The translations under genes were made by a program, and so were the position numbers. A model generated the notes under the pieces. That model did not search any database. It was not told the origin of the DNA and saw only the letters and a list, made by a program, of their open reading frames with translations. This document shows positions 21,550-29,812 of a stretch of 64,000 nucleotides of DNA, piece by piece. Source of the stretch: Streptomyces luteolifulvus. Lineage in GTDB: Bacteria; Actinomycetota; Actinomycetes; Streptomycetales; Streptomycetaceae. The stretch's first letter is position 1, and each line of letters starts with the position of its first letter. Location: contig NZ_VZRB01000001.1 in the NCBI RefSeq assembly GCF_008806595.1, forward strand, positions 279,433 to 343,432, written 5' to 3'.

Positions 21550-23069
21550 CCAGCACCCTGCAGCCGACGAAGACGACCGAGGCGGTGAAGCGCCCGGGCC
21601 GCTGGCTCGCGCTCTGCGTCCTCGTCCTCGCCGTGCTGCTGGTGGCCGTCGACGCGACCGTCCTCGGTCTCGCGACCCCCTACATCAGCGAGGACCTCGA
21701 GCCCACCGGCACCCAGCTCCTGTGGATCGGTGACGTCTACTCCTTCGTCATCGCCGGTCTGCTCGTCTCCATGGGCAGCCTCGGCGACCGCGTGGGCCGC
21801 AAGCGGATCCTGCTCGTCGGCGCCACCGCATTCGGCGCGATATCGGTGCTCAACGCCTATGCGTCCACGCCCGAGACGATGATCCTGGCCCGGGCGCTGC
21901 TCGGCGTCGCCGGTGCGACCCTGATGCCGGCCACGCTCGCCCTGATCCGCAACATCTTCCACGACCCGCGTGAGCGCAGCCTCGCCATCGGCATCTGGGG
22001 CGCGACCGCCTCCGCGGGCACGGCCGTCGGACCGATAGCCGGCGGCTTCCTGCTCGAGCACTTCTGGTGGGGCTCGGTCTTCCTGATCAATCTGCCGGTG
22101 ATGGCGGTGCTGGTCCTCGTCGGCATCCGGCAGCTGCCCGAGTCCCGCAACGCGAACCCCGGCCCGTGGGACATCGTCAGCGTCGTACTGTCGCTGGTCG
22201 GCATGATCGGCATCGTGTACGCGGTGAAGGAGGCCGCGACCCACGGGTTCGCGTGGCCCACGCTCGCCGCGGGCCTGCTGGGCGCGGGCGCGCTGTACGG
22301 GTTCGTACGGCGCCAGCTCACCCTTCCGTCCCCGCTGCTGGACATGCGCCTGTTCCGCAACCGCGGTTTCGGCGGCGCGGTCCTGGCCGACCTGCTGACC
22401 ATCCTCGGCCTCTCCGGCCTGGTCTTCTTCCTGTCCCAGTACCTGCAACTCGTCCAGGGCAGGCCCCCGTTCGAGGCAGGCCTGGCCGAACTGCCCGCCG
22501 CGGTGGGCGCGGTGGCCTCCGGCCTGGTCGCGGGCCACGCGGCCCGACGCTTCTCGGTGCGGGCGGTGGTCTGCGCCGGTCTCGCGGCGATCGGCCTGGC
22601 ACTGGCCGCGCTCACGGTGATCGACCGGTCGACCGGCTACCCCCTGCTGGGAGCCGCCCTCCTGGTCGTCGGTGTCGGCGCGGGCTTCTCGTTCACGGTG
22701 ACCTCGGACGTCATCCTCTCGTCCGTCCCCAAGGACCAGGCGGGAGCCGCCTCCGCGGTCTCGGAAACGGCCTACGAACTGGGCGCGGCCCTGGGCATCG
22801 CCGCCCTGGGCTCGATCGTGACGGCCGTCTACAGCGGCTTCACGGCCCCGGCGGGCACTCCGGCCGGAGCCCACGAGTCACTGGGCGGCGCGGTGGAGGT
22901 GGCAGCACACATGCCGGCGCCCGAGGCCGAGACCATGCTCACGGCGGCGAGGGAGTCCTTCGTGGACGGCCTGACCCTGGCGACGGGCGCAGGAGCGGCG
23001 GTCCTCCTGGCTACCGCGGCGGCAGCGTGGTTCCTGCTGCGCAACGAGCGGTTGGACAGTAAGCCCTAG
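21546..23069 (+). CDS. MFS drug efflux transporter, DHA2 (14-helix) family
   Basis: A 507-residue integral membrane protein with about 14 hydrophobic helices. Motif A appears as GSLGDRVGRKRIL, and motif C-like GATASAGTAVGPIAGG typifies proton-coupled antiporters of the EmrB/QacA group. VAVDATVLGLA in helix 1 fits the DHA2 D1 motif. It is coupled to the tetR gene by a 4-base overlap. The exported compound is unknown. Confidence 0.88.
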   Translation: MTSTLQPTKTTEAVKRPGRWLALCVLVLAVLLVAVDATVLGLATPYISEDLEPTGTQLLWIGDVYSFVIAGLLVSMGSLGDRVGRKRILLVGATAFGAISVLNAYASTPETMILARALLGVAGATLMPATLALIRNIFHDPRERSLAIGIWGATASAGTAVGPIAGGFLLEHFWWGSVFLINLPVMAVLVLVGIRQLPESRNANPGPWDIVSVVLSLVGMIGIVYAVKEAATHGFAWPTLAAGLLGAGALYGFVRRQLTLPSPLLDMRLFRNRGFGGAVLADLLTILGLSGLVFFLSQYLQLVQGRPPFEAGLAELPAAVGAVASGLVAGHAARRFSVRAVVCAGLAAIGLALAALTVIDRSTGYPLLGAALLVVGVGAGFSFTVTSDVILSSVPKDQAGAASAVSETAYELGAALGIAALGSIVTAVYSGFTAPAGTPAGAHESLGGAVEVAAHMPAPEAETMLTAARESFVDGLTLATGAGAAVLLATAAAAWFLLRNERLDSKP

Positions 23070-23087
23070 GGGCGCGGGGAACTGCGC

Positions 23088-23178
23088 GACCAGCCCTCAC
23101 GCACTCGCGCCAGAAACAGCCAGCCCTCACGCACCCGCACCAGAAACAGCCGGCCCCCACGCACCCGCACCAGAAAAC
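23088..23178. repeat. three tandem ~33-bp intergenic repeats
   Basis: Three copies of a unit reading roughly CCAGCCCTCACGCACCCGC then ACCAGAAACAG run between the MFS stop and the plsC stop, after GGGGCGCGGGGAACTGCGCG. That leading motif is a dispersed Streptomyces intergenic repeat; the tandem array is local amplification. Confidence 0.6.
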
Positions 23179-23185
23179 CGAACCG

Positions 23186-23857
23186 CTACGCGGCCTTCGC
23201 CTTGGTCGCGTACATGTCCACGTACTCCTGCCCGGACAGCCGCATCACCTCAGCCATCACAGAATCGGTGACCGCCCGCAGCACATACCGATCCCGGTCC
23301 ATCCCCTCGTACCGGGAGAACTCCATCGCCTCCCCGAACCGGACGGTGACCCGCCCGGGGCGGGGCATCCCCGCCCCGCCCGGCTGCAACTTGTCCGTAC
23401 CGATCATCGCGAAGGGAACAACGGGTGCACCGGTCATCAGCGTGAGCCGCGCGATACCGGTCCGGCCGCGGTACAGACGCCCGTCGGGCGACCGCGTGCC
23501 CTCCGGGTAGATGCCGAAGATCCTGCCCTGCTCGAGGACACGGCGGCCGGTCATCAGCGCGGCCACGCCCCCGTGGCCGCCGTCGCGGTCCACCGGGATC
23601 ATGCCGACGCCGGTGAAGAACCAGGCCATCAGCCGGCCCTTGAGGCTCTTGCCGGTGACGTACTCGTCCTTGCCGATGAAGACCACCTGACGGTCGCAGA
23701 CCAGGGGCAGGATCATCGAGTCGATGAACGTCAGATGGTTGCCGGCCAGGATGACCGGGCCGTCGCCCGGAATGTGCTCCACACCCTCCACCCGAGGGCG
23801 GAACATCAGGCGCATGATCGGTCCGAGCACTGCCTTGATGAGCGCGAAGCGGGACAA
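23186..23857 (-). CDS. plsC: 1-acyl-sn-glycerol-3-phosphate acyltransferase-like (PlsC)
   Basis: Acylates lysophosphatidate or a related acceptor at the membrane. About 223 residues with acyltransferase motifs I (NHLTFID, HX4D), II (GMIPVDR), III (YPEGTRS) and IV (VVPFAMIG). The TTG at 23857 is taken as start because GGAGG lies five to ten bases upstream; another TTG at 23875 would add six residues. A membrane-associated N-terminal hydrophobic helix (LIKAVLGPIMRLMF) is present. Exact acceptor unknown. Confidence 0.86.
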   Translation of the reverse strand: MSRFALIKAVLGPIMRLMFRPRVEGVEHIPGDGPVILAGNHLTFIDSMILPLVCDRQVVFIGKDEYVTGKSLKGRLMAWFFTGVGMIPVDRDGGHGGVAALMTGRRVLEQGRIFGIYPEGTRSPDGRLYRGRTGIARLTLMTGAPVVPFAMIGTDKLQPGGAGMPRPGRVTVRFGEAMEFSRYEGMDRDRYVLRAVTDSVMAEVMRLSGQEYVDMYATKAKAA

Positions 23858-24213
23858 CGGGTCCTCCGGTGTCAAGGGATTCGGTTTGAGTCTGTGCAGG
23901 TGAGGAGATTACTCGCGGTCCCCCGGGTCTTGCACATCGGTGCACCCAGGTATTACGCACTGTTGACGCGTGTTTACCTGCGGTGGCGCGCCGTTGCGGG
24001 GCGGTAACCCGCCCGGAACGATGTGACGGAGGTCGCGTGCCTCCCGTCCGAACGGGTACCCCGGCCCGCCCCGGCGAAGCCGATGGGGCGTCAGCAGCCC
24101 TTTCCCGTACGACATCCGGCGTCACCCACGTGTTCCGACGGTGGTCTCCCGCCCGTCATGGACACGCACCTACGATCGGCGCGCATTCACCAGCCGACGT
24201 CAGGAGGCCGCCC
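23858..24213. other. divergent intergenic region plsC / glycerophosphodiesterase
   Basis: 356 bases separating divergent genes. I see no convincing ORF or RNA. A CGGTGGCGCGCCGTTGCG stretch and the pair GTTGCGGGGCGGTAACCCGCCC form weak dyads that may belong to promoters, but none is strong enough to name. Confidence 0.4.
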
Positions 24214-25392
24214 ATGGGCACGCAGCAGTCGCAGGAACCGCAGGAGTCGAAGAAGCAGGCACGCGGGACCGGACGCCGGGCCCTCCTCGGCGCGGCGGTG
24301 CTCGGCGGAGCGGTCCTCGGACTGTCCGGCACCGCCGGCGCGGCCGGGGCCAAGCCCGCCGGCCGCGGCCTCAGGAGTCTGCCGGTGCCGACGATCATCG
24401 GCCACCGCGGTGCCAGCGGCTACCGGCCCGAGCACACCTTCGGCTCCTACGAGCTGGCCCTCGACCTGGGCGCCGACATCGTGGAGGCAGGCGACCTGGT
24501 GCCCACCAAGGACGGCCACATCGTCTGCCGCCACGAGCCCGAGATCGGTGGCACCACGGACGTCGCGAACCACCCCGAGTTCGCCGACCGCAAGACCACC
24601 AAGGTCCTCGACGGGGTCTCCGTCACCGGGTGGTTCACCGAGGACTTCACGCTCGCCGAGCTGAAGACCCTGCGCGCCGTCGAGCGCATCCCGGCGAACC
24701 GGCCGCACAACACCCTCTACAACGGCCGCTGGGAGATCCCCACCTTCGCGGAGGTCCTCAAGTGGCAGGACGAGCAGACGCGTAAGCGGGGCAAGCAGGT
24801 CTGGATCTACCCGGAGACCAAGCACCCCACCTACTTCCGCAAGCTGGGCCTCGGCCTGGAAGAGCGGGTCGCCAAGCTGCTGCACCGGCACGGCAAGGAC
24901 AAGCGGAACTCTCCGGTCATCCTGCAGTCCTTCGAGCCGAGCAGCATCCAGCGCCTGAACAAGCTCGTCGACAACCCCCTCGTCGTGCTCCTCTCGGGTG
25001 CGACGACCCGTCCCTGGGACTTCGTCGAGGCGGGCGACCCGCGCACGGTCGCCGACCTGATCACCCCGAAGGGCCTGCGGGAGATCGCCGGCTACGCCCA
25101 GGGCATCGGCCCGACGCTCGACCTGATCATCCCGAAGGACGCGAACGGCAACCTCACCACGCCGACCACCCTGGTCGCCGACGCGCACAAGCGCGGCCTG
25201 GTCCTGCACCCGTACACGATGCGCAACGAGAACCCCTTCCTGCCCGCGAACTTCCGCAAGGGCACGGATGCCGACGCGTACGGCGACGTCTTCGGCGCCT
25301 ACCGGACGTACTTCGCCACCGGCATCGACGGCGTTTTCACCGACAACCCGGACACCGGTCTGCTGGCCCGCGAGGACTTCGTCAACGGTTGA
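24214..25392 (+). CDS. glpQ: exported glycerophosphodiester phosphodiesterase
   Basis: Hydrolyses glycerophosphodiesters to glycerol-3-phosphate and an alcohol, scavenging phosphate and carbon outside the cell. The 392-residue protein has a Tat-type leader (TGRRALLGAAVLGGAVLGLSG) and the GDPD catalytic elements IGHRGASGYRPEHT, VEAGDLVPTKDG and HEPEIGGTTDVA. The usual ExD metal pair is spaced ExxD here (E-A-G-D). ATG 24214 follows CAGGAGG. Tat export implies cytoplasmic folding, often with a metal. Confidence 0.9.
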   Translation: MGTQQSQEPQESKKQARGTGRRALLGAAVLGGAVLGLSGTAGAAGAKPAGRGLRSLPVPTIIGHRGASGYRPEHTFGSYELALDLGADIVEAGDLVPTKDGHIVCRHEPEIGGTTDVANHPEFADRKTTKVLDGVSVTGWFTEDFTLAELKTLRAVERIPANRPHNTLYNGRWEIPTFAEVLKWQDEQTRKRGKQVWIYPETKHPTYFRKLGLGLEERVAKLLHRHGKDKRNSPVILQSFEPSSIQRLNKLVDNPLVVLLSGATTRPWDFVEAGDPRTVADLITPKGLREIAGYAQGIGPTLDLIIPKDANGNLTTPTTLVADAHKRGLVLHPYTMRNENPFLPANFRKGTDADAYGDVFGAYRTYFATGIDGVFTDNPDTGLLAREDFVNG

Positions 25393-25467
25393 GCGGCTCG
25401 TCCCCTGATGGGGTGACAGTGTGGCCGTTCGGGCAACCCGTGCCCGGGCGGCCGGGTCTTGCTGCAT

Positions 25468-25974
25468 ATGACGCACGACCTGGTTGCCGCCCTGCAACCA
25501 CTGCTCACCGCCGAGGCCTCCGCGGAGGCACATGCGTCCGGAACCGATCCGGGCGACCTCGAACAGGCCGTCTGGCTCCGCCTCCTGGAGCGCCTCGACT
25601 CCGACGGTCCGCCGCTCGACCCGCAGGGCTGGCTGCGCCGGACGGTCCGCTCCGAGGTGCGTCGCACGCGCCGCACGGTCCGGCTCGAACGGCCGTATGA
25701 GACCGAGCCCGCCGACGACGGCGACCCCGACCCCGAACGGCTCGCACTCGCCGCCGCCCGTCGCCGCGCCCTGCGTGATGCGGTGCGCCGGCTGCCCGGC
25801 CGTTGTCCGCGTCTGATGGAGGCGCTCCTCTCGCCGAAGGACCTCACATACCGGGAGATCGCGGGGGAGTTGGGTATCTCACAGGGGAGTCTTGGCCCTG
25901 AACGCTCCAGATGTCTGGGATGTCTTCGGCGATTGCTCGCACCGGAGGTTGCGACCCGTGGACTGCGGGGATAG
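25468..25974 (+). CDS. small sigma-70-type (ECF-like) sigma factor
   Basis: A 168-residue protein with a reduced sigma region 2 (DLEQAVWLRLLERL and WLRRTVRSEVRRTRR) and a clear region 4 helix-turn-helix (LTYREIAGELGISQGSLGPERSRCLGCLRRLL). No anti-sigma gene is adjacent. ATG 25468 replaces an in-frame TTG at 25459. A GNAT gene follows after 45 bases and may be cotranscribed. Promoter specificity cannot be read. Confidence 0.8.
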   Translation: MTHDLVAALQPLLTAEASAEAHASGTDPGDLEQAVWLRLLERLDSDGPPLDPQGWLRRTVRSEVRRTRRTVRLERPYETEPADDGDPDPERLALAAARRRALRDAVRRLPGRCPRLMEALLSPKDLTYREIAGELGISQGSLGPERSRCLGCLRRLLAPEVATRGLRG

Positions 25975-26019
25975 GAGTGAGGGACGACAGGCGATCAGGT
26001 GAGCGGGAGGCGTGCGCAC

Positions 26020-26517
26020 ATGGGCATGAGCGTGACCATCTCGGCGGCGACCGAGCAGGACGCGGAGCAGATCTTCAGGCTGCAGTACCTGTGCTTCCAG
26101 AGCGAGGCGGCGCTGTACGGCAACTACCGCATCGACCCGCTCGTCCAGACGCTGGACTCGGTCCGCGAGGAGGTCGCCGCCGACTGCGTCTTCGTGGCGC
26201 GGCTGGGCGAGGAAGTGGTCGGCTCGGTCCGCGGCAGCGTGACCGGCGACGGCGCCGCCGCCATCGGCAAGCTTTGTGTCCACCCCCGCCTGCAGGGCCA
26301 CGGCATCGGCGCCCGCCTCCTGCGTGCGGCCGAGTCGGCCCTCGCCGAGGAACGCGGCGCCACCAGGTTCCGCCTCCACACGGGCCACCGCAGCGAGGGC
26401 AACCTCCGCCTCTACCGCCGAGTGGGCTACGAGACGGTCGGCACCTCCAAGGGCGCGGACGGAGTCCCGATGATCGTCCTGGAAAAGCCCGCGGGAACTT
26501 TCGCAGCGACGGCATAG
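26020..26517 (+). CDS. GNAT-family N-acetyltransferase
   Basis: A 165-residue acetyltransferase with the acetyl-CoA pyrophosphate loop RLQGHGIGARLL and the C-terminal NLRLYRRVGYETVG. ATG 26020 lies nine bases after GGGAGG; a GTG at 25999 is the alternative. Follows the sigma factor by 45 bases. Substrate unknown. Confidence 0.82.
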   Translation: MGMSVTISAATEQDAEQIFRLQYLCFQSEAALYGNYRIDPLVQTLDSVREEVAADCVFVARLGEEVVGSVRGSVTGDGAAAIGKLCVHPRLQGHGIGARLLRAAESALAEERGATRFRLHTGHRSEGNLRLYRRVGYETVGTSKGADGVPMIVLEKPAGTFAATA

Positions 26518-26523
26518 CAGCGA

Positions 26524-26580
26524 CCTGAAGGGGCGCGGGGCTGTGTCGATGTGCGGCTGCGCCACGTGGGCGCGACAAGC
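26524..26580. repeat. dispersed Streptomyces GC-rich intergenic palindrome
   Basis: GGGGCGCGGGGCTGTGTCG continuing GATGTGCGGCTGCGCCACG, then TGGGCGCGACAAGCC, matches from memory a repeat found between many Streptomyces genes. It begins like the element at 23073 (GGGGCGCGGGG). It sits between convergent genes and may form a terminator hairpin. Confidence 0.55.
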
Positions 26581-26625
26581 CACGGCAGACCGTCAGCCGC
26601 CGACGCCCCCTCAGGCCGCACCCCT

Positions 26626-27027
26626 CTACCGGGTACGCGCCTTCCGCAGCCAGTACATCGCCGACACCGGCAACAGCACGGGGATGAACAGATACCCCAT
26701 CCCGAAGTCCGACCAGACCGTCGCGTCGGGAAAAGCGGACGGCTCCACCAAGGTCCACGTACCGACAACGAGCACCCCCGCCAACTCGGCCGCACAACAG
26801 ACGAACGCCGCCTTCCGCGCCGTCTCCCCACCCCGCACCAGCGAGTACGTGATGAACCCGTAGACGACCCCGGCCAGCGCGGACAGCGCATACGCAAGCG
26901 GCGCCCGGTCGAACTCGGTGGAGATCTGCACGACCGACCGCGACACCGCCCCCACGACCATCACGCCGTACAGCCACACGAGCAGCATCCCCGGCCCACT
27001 GATCAGCCGCGTCCTGCCGGAGGCCAC
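26626..27027 (-). CDS. four-helix integral membrane protein
   Basis: A 133-residue protein of unknown function with four predicted membrane helices (LVWLYGVMVVGAV, LAYALSALAGVVYGFITY, FVCCAAELAGVLVVGTW, GYLFIPVLLPVSAMYWL). GTG 27027 is chosen because GGGGAGG lies five bases before it; the ATG at 27048 would overlap the upstream gene by 20 bases. It starts two bases after that gene's stop, so the two are an operon. Such pairs are conserved in Streptomyces. Confidence 0.75.
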   Translation of the reverse strand: MASGRTRLISGPGMLLVWLYGVMVVGAVSRSVVQISTEFDRAPLAYALSALAGVVYGFITYSLVRGGETARKAAFVCCAAELAGVLVVGTWTLVEPSAFPDATVWSDFGMGYLFIPVLLPVSAMYWLRKARTR

Positions 27028-27028
27028 C

Positions 27029-27388
27029 TCAGCCTCCCCAGATGTCATAGAGCCGCACCTCGAGCACGGCCAGCACCACACCGCCGGCGGCAACCGTCAC
27101 CGAGCCCCACCGAGTGCGCTCGGCCAGTGACATGAACCCCGCCACCGGCACGCACACGAACGCGCCCAGTAGATACGCCACGAAGATCGTCGTACCCTGC
27201 TCCGGCTTCTCGCCCCGCGCCAGCTGCACGATCCCGATCACCAGCTGGACGAGGACCAGCAGTGTCACCACGGCCATCCCGATGAAGTGCCAGTCCTTCG
27301 TCGGCTGGTCACGGTAGGCGGCCCAGCCGCACCACGCGGCGAGCAGAAGTGCGGCGACGCCGGTCGCGAGCGTCAGGGCAGCAAGCAT
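27029..27388 (-). CDS. small integral membrane protein
   Basis: A 119-residue protein with four hydrophobic helices (ALTLATGVAALLLAAW, FIGMAVVTLLVLVQLVIGIV, IFVAYLLGAFVCVPVAGF, SVTVAAGGVVLAVLEV). First gene of a two-gene membrane-protein operon; its 3' end supplies the ribosome site for the next gene. Function unknown. Confidence 0.75.
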   Translation of the reverse strand: MLAALTLATGVAALLLAAWCGWAAYRDQPTKDWHFIGMAVVTLLVLVQLVIGIVQLARGEKPEQGTTIFVAYLLGAFVCVPVAGFMSLAERTRWGSVTVAAGGVVLAVLEVRLYDIWGG

Positions 27389-27640
27389 GCAGCGACCTTA
27401 TTACGGGCCGAACGACCCCCGGCCGCCGACCCCGGGCCGGAATGACCATCGTGGCCTTGACCACAGCCGACCGGCATACGAGCTGGTCGCGGCCCCGGTC
27501 GTGATGGGCTTGCCGGCCCTGTCCGCACTGGTCACCGCCGGGGGAGTGGGGATCTCCGTCCGTTCCGACCGGTGTCCACCACCGTCCAGCATGCGGACAA
27601 CGGCGTCGGGTAAGGACCGTAGGTCTGGTTTACTGATCGC

Positions 27641-27727
27641 ATGACCACGACGAGCAGCCGCACCCTTGCGACCGAGGCGCCCCTGACGCCCGGTGCTCGT
27701 TGTCTGTGTCGAATGTGCGCCTTCTAG
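27641..27727 (+). CDS. 28-residue Cys-rich leader peptide before metNIQ
   Basis: An ATG at 27641 opens a 28-codon reading frame ending CLCRMCAF, with three cysteines and a methionine in the last eight residues. TTTACT at 27629-27634 sits seven bases before the ATG, fitting a leaderless transcript. Amino-acid-rich leader peptides upstream of sulphur-metabolism genes are known in actinobacteria (cysteine attenuation by uORFs in mycobacteria). Two of the Cys codons are TGT, uncommon in this genome. It likely senses cysteinyl-tRNA or methionine supply and controls the importer 206 bases downstream. The ORF could be fortuitous, but composition and position argue against chance. Confidence 0.6.
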   Translation: MTTTSSRTLATEAPLTPGARCLCRMCAF

Positions 27728-27932
27728 AGGGCCCCTGCACCACCCCCAGAGCCTCGCGCCCCGAAGCGAGCCGCCGTGGCATGTCCGTGCGCTCCCGCAC
27801 GTGACCGACGCCGCCCCACGCACATGTTCTCCCCGGTTCCACGCCACAGCGAGAACAGTGTCGCGTCCCTGAACGATTGCACCCTGCCCGGGCACACCCA
27901 CGCCCGCGCACTCGACAGTGACGGAAACCCCA
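27728..27932 (+). promoter_or_regulatory. possible attenuator between leader peptide and metN
   Basis: The 205-base untranslated stretch contains small hairpins such as CGTGCG-CTCC-CGCACG (about 27785-27803) and CTCGC-N8-GCGAG (about 27753-27771). I find no SAM-riboswitch consensus. It is the logical place for leader-dependent attenuation. Confidence 0.35.
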
Positions 27933-28976
27933 GTGATCACCACCACAGGCCTGACCAAGGTCTACCGCTCGCGCGGCCGTGAGGTCACCGCCCTGGACGG
28001 CGTCGATCTGCACGTCCGCGAAGGCGAGGTGTACGGCGTCATCGGCCAGTCCGGCGCCGGCAAGTCCTCGCTCATCCGCTGCGTCAACCTGCTGGAGCGG
28101 CCCACCGCCGGCACGGTGACCGTCGCCGGCCAGGACCTCACCGCCCTCGCCGGACGCGGGCCGCGCGCCGGCCGGGAACTCCGCCGCGCGCGCAGCCGGA
28201 TCGGCATGGTCTTCCAGCACTTCAACCTGCTGTCCTCGCGGACCGTCCAGGACAACGTCGAGCTGCCGCTCGAAATCCTCGGGCAGCCGGGCCGGGAACG
28301 CTCCCGCACGGCGCTCGAACTGCTCGACCTGGTCGGCCTCTCCGACAAGGCGAAGGCCTACCCCGCCCAGCTCTCCGGCGGCCAGAAGCAGCGCGTCGGC
28401 ATCGCCCGCGCCCTCGCCGGCGACCCCGAGGTGCTGCTGTCCGACGAGGCCACCAGCGCGCTCGACCCCGAGACCACCCGTTCCATCCTCCAGCTGCTGC
28501 GCGACCTGAACCGGCAGCTGGGACTGACCGTCCTGCTCATCACGCACGAGATGGATGTGGTCAAGAGCGTCTGCGACTCGGCCGCCCTCATGGAGAACGG
28601 CCGTATCGTCGAGTCCGGCACGGTCAGCGAACTGCTCGCGACCCAGGGCTCCGAGCTCGCCGCCGCGCTCTTCCCGGTGGGCGGCGAGGCCTCCGGCGAC
28701 GACCGCACCGTCGTCGACGTCACCTTCCACGGCGAGGCCGCCACCCAGCCCGTCATCTCGCAGCTCTCGCGCATCTACACCATCGACATCTCGATCCTCG
28801 GCGCCGCCATCGACACCGTCGGCGGCCACCAGGTCGGCCGGATGCGCATCGAACTGCCCGGCCGCTACGAGGACAACGTCGTGCCGATCGGCTTCCTGCG
28901 CGAACGGGGCCTCCAGATCGACGTGGTCGGCACCCCGGACCGGGAGCCCGTGCCGGCGAAGGAAGGTGCCAAGTGA
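27933..28976 (+). CDS. metN: methionine ABC transporter ATP-binding protein
   Basis: ATPase of a D/L-methionine importer. The 347-residue protein has Walker A GQSGAGKSS, ABC signature LSGGQKQR, Walker B VLLSDEATSALD, and a C-terminal NIL regulatory domain (about 270-347) that in MetN binds methionine and inhibits transport. GTG 27933 (after GACGGAAACCCCA) matches the family N-terminus ITTTGLTKVY; a GTG at 27918 would add five residues. The stop overlaps the metI GTG (GTGA). Confidence 0.92.
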   Translation: MITTTGLTKVYRSRGREVTALDGVDLHVREGEVYGVIGQSGAGKSSLIRCVNLLERPTAGTVTVAGQDLTALAGRGPRAGRELRRARSRIGMVFQHFNLLSSRTVQDNVELPLEILGQPGRERSRTALELLDLVGLSDKAKAYPAQLSGGQKQRVGIARALAGDPEVLLSDEATSALDPETTRSILQLLRDLNRQLGLTVLLITHEMDVVKSVCDSAALMENGRIVESGTVSELLATQGSELAAALFPVGGEASGDDRTVVDVTFHGEAATQPVISQLSRIYTIDISILGAAIDTVGGHQVGRMRIELPGRYEDNVVPIGFLRERGLQIDVVGTPDREPVPAKEGAK

Positions 28977-29719
28977 CCCGGACCGACTGGTCCGAGATGC
29001 AGCCCCTGCTGGTCCAGGCGTGTGGGGACACCCTGTACATGGTCGGCTGGTCCACGCTCATCGCCGTGGCCGGAGGGCTTCCGCTGGGCATCCTCCTCGT
29101 CCTCACCGACCGGGGCGGACTGCTCCGGAACGTCGTTGCCAACAAGGTCATCGGGCAGATCGTGAACATCGCCCGCTCGATGCCGTTCATCATCCTGATG
29201 GTCGCGCTGATGACCTTCACCCGCTGGATCACCGGGACGACCATCGGCCGCGAGGCCGCCATCGTGCCGCTGGCCATCGGAGCGATCCCGTTCTTCGCGC
29301 GCCTTGTCGAGGCGGCTGTCCGCGAAGTGGACGGCGGCCTCGTCGAGGCCGTCCAGTCGATGGGCGGCAACACCTGGACCGTCGTCCGCAAGGTGCTCGT
29401 ACCCGAGTCCCTGCCCTCGCTGATCGCCGGCACCACCACCACGATCGTCGCGCTCATCGGCTACTCGGCCATGGCCGGGACCGTCGGCGCCGGAGGCCTC
29501 GGCGACATCGCCATCCGGTACGGATACCAGCGCTTCGAGACCGAGCTGATGTGGATCACCGTGGCCATCCTCGCCGTGGTCATCTCCGTCATGCAGTTCG
29601 CCGGTGACTACGCGGCCCGCTCGCTGCACCGCCGCGGCGGACGCTCCGGCCCCGCGCCCAGGCTGCGCCTGCTCAAGGCCAAGGAGCCCGCGCCCGCGGA
29701 CGTCCGCAAGGCCGCCTGA
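28973..29719 (+). CDS. metI: methionine ABC transporter permease
   Basis: A 248-residue membrane permease with five or more helices and the ABC permease EAA loop (EAVQSMGGNTWTVVRKVLVPESLPSLIAG). GTG start overlaps the metN stop by 4 bases. The C-terminal tail after residue 220 is basic and cytoplasmic. Partner of MetN and MetQ. Confidence 0.92.
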   Translation: MTRTDWSEMQPLLVQACGDTLYMVGWSTLIAVAGGLPLGILLVLTDRGGLLRNVVANKVIGQIVNIARSMPFIILMVALMTFTRWITGTTIGREAAIVPLAIGAIPFFARLVEAAVREVDGGLVEAVQSMGGNTWTVVRKVLVPESLPSLIAGTTTTIVALIGYSAMAGTVGAGGLGDIAIRYGYQRFETELMWITVAILAVVISVMQFAGDYAARSLHRRGGRSGPAPRLRLLKAKEPAPADVRKAA

Positions 29720-29812
29720 CACAGGCTCTGAGGGTCCCACCTCCCACCCTCCCCAGAACTCCCCGCACACCCGACAGCGGGGCCGCACCACCCAAAAGGA
29801 AAGGCACTTTTC

